From Flavobacterium sp. CF136 (GTDB lineage: Bacteria > Bacteroidota > Bacteroidia > Flavobacteriales > Flavobacteriaceae): 64,000 nucleotides of DNA. Both the position numbers and the translations under genes were made by a program. The notes beneath the pieces were generated by a model. That model did not search any database, was not told the origin of the DNA, and saw nothing but the letters and a program-made list of their open reading frames with translations. Below are positions 60,249-64,000 of the stretch, one piece after another; the first letter of the stretch is position 1, and every line of letters begins with the position of its first letter. The stretch spans positions 206,620 through 270,619 of the forward strand of contig NZ_AKJZ01000010.1 in the NCBI RefSeq assembly GCF_000282055.1. The letters are read 5' to 3'.

Positions 60249-60725
60249 ATGAGTAAAGTATCTTATTACACAGCAGAAGGATTAAAAAAATTAAAAGATG
60301 AGTTGGAGCATTTAAAAAGTGTAATGCGCCCAAAGGCATCTCAGGATATAGCAGAAGCGAGAGACAAAGGTGATTTGTCTGAAAATGCAGAATATGATGC
60401 AGCTAAAGAAGCGCAAGGTTTGTTAGAAATGAGAATTTCTAAACTGGAAGAAGTGTATTCTAATGCCAGATTAATAGATGAATCACAATTGGATGTTTCT
60501 AAAGCATTAGTATTGTCTAATGTGAAAATAAAGAATCAAACCAATGGTATGGAAATGAAATACACATTGGTTGCCGAAAGTGAAGCAGATTTGAAAACAG
60601 GGAAAATTTCAGTGACATCTCCTATCGGGAAAGGTTTATTGGGAAAATCAGTTGGAGAAGTAGCAGAAATTACAGTTCCAAACGGTGTTTTAAAATTTGA
60701 AATTCTTGAAATTACAAGAGACTAA
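60249..60725 (+). CDS. greA: Transcription elongation factor GreA
   Basis: Rescues backtracked RNA polymerase by stimulating cleavage of the nascent RNA. The 158-residue product has the N-terminal coiled coil (YYTAEGLKKLKDELEHLKSV, ARDKGDLSENAEYDAAKEAQ) with the acidic tip D-L-S-E-N, and the C-terminal FKBP-like domain ending SPIGKGLLGKSVGEVAEITV. Length is normal. The leader carries a terminator-like hairpin directly after the promoter. The HIT gene follows after 53 bases. Confidence 0.97.
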   Translation: MSKVSYYTAEGLKKLKDELEHLKSVMRPKASQDIAEARDKGDLSENAEYDAAKEAQGLLEMRISKLEEVYSNARLIDESQLDVSKALVLSNVKIKNQTNGMEMKYTLVAESEADLKTGKISVTSPIGKGLLGKSVGEVAEITVPNGVLKFEILEITRD

Positions 60726-60726
60726 G

Positions 60727-60759
60727 TCATTGCGAGGAATGAAGTAATCTCACTATAGA
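60727..60759. repeat. Partial CATTGCGAGGAA-type repeat
   Basis: CATTGCGAGGAATGAAGTAA in the 53-base gap between greA and the HIT gene resembles one half of a widespread palindromic repeat (CATTGCGAGGAACGAAGCAA). Only one arm is visible. Confidence 0.4.
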
Positions 60760-60778
60760 GATTTTTAAAAAGTAACAA

Positions 60779-61168
60779 ATGAGTTCTATATTTACCAAAA
60801 TAGTAAAAGGAGAAATTCCTTCTTATAAAATTGCCGAAGACGATAACTATTTGGCCTTTTTAGATGTAAACCCAAATGCAAAAGGGCATACGCTTTGTAT
60901 TCCAAAACAGGAAATCGATAAGATTTTTGACATGGATGATGAGTTGTATTTAGGCTTAATGAAGTTTTCTAAGAAAATTGCAATTGCCCTGGAAAAAACA
61001 GTCCCTTGTAAAAGAGTGGGAATGGCAGTTGTTGGTTTAGAAGTGCCTCACGCACACGTTCATTTAATTCCGTTAAACGAAATGGATGAAATGCGTTTTC
61101 ATAATAAAGTGTCACTTTCCAAAGAAGAATTTGAAGCTTTGGTCAAAAGTATTCAGGCGAATTTGTAA
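60779..61168 (+). CDS. HIT-family nucleotide hydrolase
   Basis: A 129-residue histidine-triad protein: SSIFTKIVKGEIPSYKIAED at the start and HAHVHLIPLNE at the active site (H-x-H-x-H). HIT proteins hydrolyse or transfer nucleoside monophosphates, for example adenosine 5'-phosphoramidates; the substrate here is unknown. It follows greA on the same strand and may share its transcript. Confidence 0.93.
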   Translation: MSSIFTKIVKGEIPSYKIAEDDNYLAFLDVNPNAKGHTLCIPKQEIDKIFDMDDELYLGLMKFSKKIAIALEKTVPCKRVGMAVVGLEVPHAHVHLIPLNEMDEMRFHNKVSLSKEEFEALVKSIQANL

Positions 61169-61199
61169 AATTCCAGAAGAAATAAATAGTATTGAGAGT

Positions 61200-61262
61200 T
61201 GTCAGGTTGAGCGGAGTCGAAACCCTTTTGTATTCAAAACATCTTGACTCCGCTCGATTTGC
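61200..61262. repeat. Intergenic palindromic repeat, GTCGAAG family, copy 3
   Basis: TGTCAGGTTGAGCGGAGTCG / complement TTGACTCCGCTC, with the internal CCCTTTTGTATT also found in copy 1 at 11738-11803. It follows the HIT gene stop. Confidence 0.75.
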
Positions 61263-61273
61263 AATAAAAATGT

Positions 61274-61309
61274 AAAATGTAGCAAAAGCAATTTTCGCTA
61301 CATTTTTTT
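61274..61309 (-). terminator. Terminator of the histidine kinase gene
   Basis: AAATGTAGC...GCTACATTT stem (61275-61283 and 61297-61305). The stop codon of the kinase (61298-61300) lies inside the stem. Confidence 0.75.
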
Positions 61310-62446
61310 ATTTAACAAAATCTGAAAAGTAGTTCCTTTTCCAATTTCAGAATGTAAAACCTTAATTTTGCCGCCATGGTATTCTTCGACGATTCTTTTT
61401 GTCAACGAAAGTCCAAGTCCCCAACCCCTTTTTTTGGTTGTAAAACCGGGTTCAAATATAGTTTTGAACTGTTTTTTTGAAATTCCGCTTCCGGAATCTT
61501 TTATATTAATTTTTACATAATGATTATCCTGCTCAATCTGGAGATCTAAAGTTCCTTTTCCTTTCATGGCATCTATAGCATTTTTTACCAAATTTTCTAT
61601 AGTCCAGCTATGAAGTATTGAATTTATCATAGCAAAAACAGGTTCTTTTGGAGCGTGATAAGAAAAAGCAACTTGTTTTGAAAAACGCGATTGTAAATAT
61701 TCGTATGTATTCCGGGTTTCGGCAACAATATCCTGTGGCTCTAAAACCGGAACAGAACCAATTTTTGAAAAACGGTCAGTTATAGTTTGTAGCCGTTCTA
61801 CATCTTTTTCTATTTCGGCGGTTATCGACGGATCAATATCTTCCGTTTTTAATATTTCTATCCAGCCAATTAACGAAGAAAGCGGAGTTCCAATTTGATG
61901 TGCCGTTTCTTTTGCCATACCTGCCCAAAGTTTGTTTTGGGTAGCCATTTTTGTGCTTTTATAAAAATTATAAATCAAAGCACCAAACAAAAAGATAATC
62001 AGTAATAAAGCAATCGGATAATATTTAAGTTTATTGAGTAATTCAGAGTTTCCGTAATATAATTCCTGATATTTCCCGGGTGAATATTCAAAGATTATTG
62101 GGTCATTTTCATTTTTTAATTTTTTCAAAAAAGCTGTCGATTTTTTCTTGTCATTCAGAATTTCATCAGGCACATTCTTAGAACTTACAATCTTATCATA
62201 CATCGTTAGTATCACAGGAATTGAAGTATTATCGCTGAAAATCTGAAGTGGAAGTTCTACATCAGTATTTTCGTTGGCATTAACTATTGAAATTTGAGCA
62301 TTAGCAAAAAGCTTCATTTTCAACCTTTCTTCATTTTTAAATATTTGAAAAAAAGTATAGGTATTCCATAGTATCAGTGAGATAATTAAAAAGGAAATAA
62401 AAATGATAATCCATCGGGTAGTATTTCTTCTTTCAGAAAAGAGCAT
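61298..62446 (-). CDS. Sensor histidine kinase
   Basis: Membrane-bound two-component sensor of 382 residues from ATG 62446 (MLFSERRNTTRW). It has two membrane helices (about 12-32 and 155-175) bracketing a periplasmic loop of about 120 residues. The phosphorylation box is AKETAHQIGTPLSSL, and the ATPase domain carries the N box (NLVKNAIDAMKG), DSGSGIS, FTTKKRGWGLGLSL and GTTFQI. No response-regulator gene is adjacent, so the partner is unknown. The upstream in-frame ATG at 62485 would add 13 residues and is less likely. Confidence 0.92.
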   Translation of the reverse strand: MLFSERRNTTRWIIIFISFLIISLILWNTYTFFQIFKNEERLKMKLFANAQISIVNANENTDVELPLQIFSDNTSIPVILTMYDKIVSSKNVPDEILNDKKKSTAFLKKLKNENDPIIFEYSPGKYQELYYGNSELLNKLKYYPIALLLIIFLFGALIYNFYKSTKMATQNKLWAGMAKETAHQIGTPLSSLIGWIEILKTEDIDPSITAEIEKDVERLQTITDRFSKIGSVPVLEPQDIVAETRNTYEYLQSRFSKQVAFSYHAPKEPVFAMINSILHSWTIENLVKNAIDAMKGKGTLDLQIEQDNHYVKINIKDSGSGISKKQFKTIFEPGFTTKKRGWGLGLSLTKRIVEEYHGGKIKVLHSEIGKGTTFQILLNKKM

Positions 62447-62607
62447 AAATATGATTTTGAGGTATAAATATAACGAAATAAACACATTTAATATTTTGTG
62501 AACCTCTAAAGATTTTTTGCTTTTATGTTGGAAACTATTTCTTTGGCTTAAACGATTTCTATACTTTTGTAGTTGCTGAAAAGAGATTCGGTTAAAAAGA
62601 AAAAAAT

Positions 62608-63483
62608 ATGATTAGTATTAATCCAAAAGAAATACCGACGGCAAAATTGCAAGGTTACTTACAAAGTGCTGTTGGACCCAGGCCAATTGCTTTTGCGAGT
62701 ACAATCAGCGCAAAAGGAATTCCGAATTTGTCACCGTTTAGTTTCTTTAATGTGTTTAGTGCCAATCCGCCAATTTTAGTTTTTTCACCATCAAGACGCG
62801 TACGTGACAATACGATCAAACATACTTTGATCAATGCTGAAGCAACTCGTGAAGTCGTAATAAATGTGGTGAATTATGATTTGGTACAGCAAACATCATT
62901 AGCCAGCACAGAATATGCAGATGGAGTAAATGAATTTATAAAAGCCGGGTTAACTCAAATACCTTCAGATATAGTGAAACCATATCGTGTAAAAGAATCT
63001 CCGGTTCAGTTTGAGTGCAAAGTCACACAGATTATTCCGTTAGGGACAGAGGGCGGAGCAGGAAATCTGATTCTTTGCGAAGTGGTGAAAATTCATATTC
63101 ACGAAGCAATTTTAGATGAAAACGGAGCTATTGATCAATATAAAATAGATTTGGTTTCAAGATTAGGGCATAACTGGTATTCAAGATCAAATCAGGGACT
63201 TTTTGAAGTGCAAAAACCACTTACAACATTAGGAGTCGGAGTAGATGTAATTCCGAATTTTATTAAAGAAAGCCCCGTTTTTAACGGAAATGATCTCGGA
63301 AAATTAGGTAACATAGAAGCCTTGCCTACAACAGAAGAAGTTAGTATATTTGTGAAAGAAAACTTTTCGGTAAAAGGAGTTTTAAGCTCTGACGATCAGG
63401 AAAAAATACATTTAGAAGCAAAAAAATATCTCAATAAAGATGATGTTTTATCAGCTTGGAAAGTGCTTTTAGCTAAAAAATAA
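62608..63483 (+). CDS. Flavin reductase-like / FMN-binding split-barrel protein
   Basis: A 291-residue protein of the flavin reductase-like domain family: GPRPIAFASTISAKGIPNLS and FSFFNVFSANPPILVFSPSR at the N-terminus, typical of the FMN-binding split barrel. The remaining region contains TEGGAGNLILCEVVKIHIHE and LVSRLGHNWYSRSNQ. A C-terminal extension of about 70 residues follows the barrel. Members reduce or bind FMN; the physiological partner is unknown. A DUF3127 gene follows after 30 bases on the same strand. Confidence 0.88.
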   Translation: MISINPKEIPTAKLQGYLQSAVGPRPIAFASTISAKGIPNLSPFSFFNVFSANPPILVFSPSRRVRDNTIKHTLINAEATREVVINVVNYDLVQQTSLASTEYADGVNEFIKAGLTQIPSDIVKPYRVKESPVQFECKVTQIIPLGTEGGAGNLILCEVVKIHIHEAILDENGAIDQYKIDLVSRLGHNWYSRSNQGLFEVQKPLTTLGVGVDVIPNFIKESPVFNGNDLGKLGNIEALPTTEEVSIFVKENFSVKGVLSSDDQEKIHLEAKKYLNKDDVLSAWKVLLAKK

Positions 63484-63513
63484 GAAACGAAACAATAATT
63501 AATATAGACGAAG

Positions 63514-63885
63514 ATGGAAGTTACAGGAAAAGTAAAAGTGGTTAACCCGGAGCAACAAGTTAGTGCCTCATTCAAAAAAAGAGAATTAGTTGTTACTACA
63601 GACGAGCAATATCCGCAACATATTTTAATCGAGTTTACACAAGATAAATGCGATTTATTAAGTAGCTATAAACAAGGGGAAGCGGTAAAAGTTTCTATTA
63701 ATTTAAGAGGAAGAGAATGGGTTAATCCACAAGGAGAAACCAGATATTTTAATAGTATTCAAGGTTGGAGAATCGAAAGAGTCGCTCCTGAAGGTCCTGC
63801 GCAAACGCCACCAATGCCTGCTGCAGAAGCTTTTGCTCCGGCTACAAATTTAAACGAAGACGAACCGGACGATTTACCTTTCTAA
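63514..63885 (+). CDS. DUF3127 OB-fold protein with SSB-like tail
   Basis: A 123-residue DUF3127 protein. Residues 1-90 are beta-rich and look like an OB fold (MEVTGKVKVVNPEQQVSASF; FNSIQGWRIERVA). A proline/alanine-rich linker leads to the C-terminus EDEPDDLPF, the same type of acidic-hydrophobic tip as that of SSB (DDIPF) and of this genome's own Ssb (NDLPF). The function of the family is not known. It follows the flavin reductase-like gene by 30 bases and ends near a weak terminator at 63908-63953. Confidence 0.82.
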   Translation: MEVTGKVKVVNPEQQVSASFKKRELVVTTDEQYPQHILIEFTQDKCDLLSSYKQGEAVKVSINLRGREWVNPQGETRYFNSIQGWRIERVAPEGPAQTPPMPAAEAFAPATNLNEDEPDDLPF

Positions 63886-63907
63886 AAGTTTGAATTCCAA
63901 TAATGAA

Positions 63908-63953
63908 ATTCCAAATTCCAAATCATTTAAGTGTATTTGGGATTTGGGATTTT
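63908..63953 (+). terminator. Terminator of the DUF3127 gene
   Basis: AATTCCAAATTCCAAAT (63907-63923 region) pairs with ATTTGGGATTTGGGATT (63935-63951) and is followed by a T-rich stretch. Confidence 0.6.
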
Positions 63954-64000
63954 GTTTTTTGTGTTGAAAATCAACGCATTTTTTGTCATTTCTGTAAAGG

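Noticed and set aside
1..64000. CRISPR arrays, tRNA/rRNA genes, prophage or insertion sequences
   Set aside because: I looked for spaced direct repeats, cloverleaf-like blocks and transposase or integrase motifs and found none. The repeats present are single palindromes, not arrays.

Overview
The window is AT-rich chromosomal DNA from a gliding member of the Flavobacteriaceae, most likely a Flavobacterium. The evidence is five gliding/type IX secretion genes (gldE, gldD, gldJ, porU, porV) in their usual flavobacterial neighbourhoods, repeated promoter boxes of the Bacteroidota form TAnnTTTG, almost no Shine-Dalgarno sequences, and several families of short palindromic intergenic repeats. There are no phage genes, transposases, CRISPR arrays, rRNA or tRNA genes. 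The gene content is mostly core chromosome.

Layout. 1-3.4 kb: the start of a secreted protein gene, dxs, a TonB-like protein and tadA. 3.5-11.7 kb: a very large alpha-2-macroglobulin-like lipoprotein followed by penicillin-binding protein 1C, a widespread bacterial pairing. 12-18.6 kb: RNase G, a 30-residue basic ribosomal-type protein, HU, mutY, two small membrane proteins, then ssb-gldE-gldD. 18.6-31.5 kb: a heavy-metal-binding lipoprotein, an EamA exporter, a tandem M16 protease pair, rplU-rpmA, an AsmA-like protein, miaE, a glycosyltransferase and an M1 aminopeptidase. 31.6-41.9 kb: pdhC-pdhA, cdd, porV-porU and divergent gldJ. 42-47.2 kb: murF, a YjbR protein and an alkylation-repair group (AlkB, a stand-alone Ada zinc module, a 2-oxoglutarate oxygenase, an SDR, and an AraC-methyltransferase fusion). 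47.4-53.2 kb: a WG-repeat protein, a coiled-coil protein, ahcY, a phosphopantetheinyl transferase, and a globin / small membrane protein / Crp-Fnr group. 53.3-59.6 kb: a GGGPS-PnuC-(NadR-like kinase + DUF4301)-ArfB operon, then a TPP riboswitch and a TonB-dependent receptor. 59.7-63.9 kb: a Rieske-like lipoprotein without histidine ligands, greA-HIT, a histidine kinase, a flavin reductase-like protein and a DUF3127 protein.

How it fits together. PorU and PorV act at the outer membrane in type IX secretion, and GldJ, GldD and GldE support the same gliding/secretion machine. Dxs and PdhA both need thiamine diphosphate, and a TPP riboswitch in the window controls an outer-membrane receptor. The least explained part is 54.1-57.2 kb, where a PnuC-type vitamin transporter overlaps a fusion of a NadR-like ribosylnicotinamide-kinase domain with DUF4301. 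I see features of a sugar-phosphate nucleotidyltransferase in the DUF4301 part. This may be a salvage enzyme of undescribed chemistry. Other good leads are an FNR-like palindrome placed for activation of the globin operon, a split Ada system, and a terminator-like hairpin at the start of the greA transcript.
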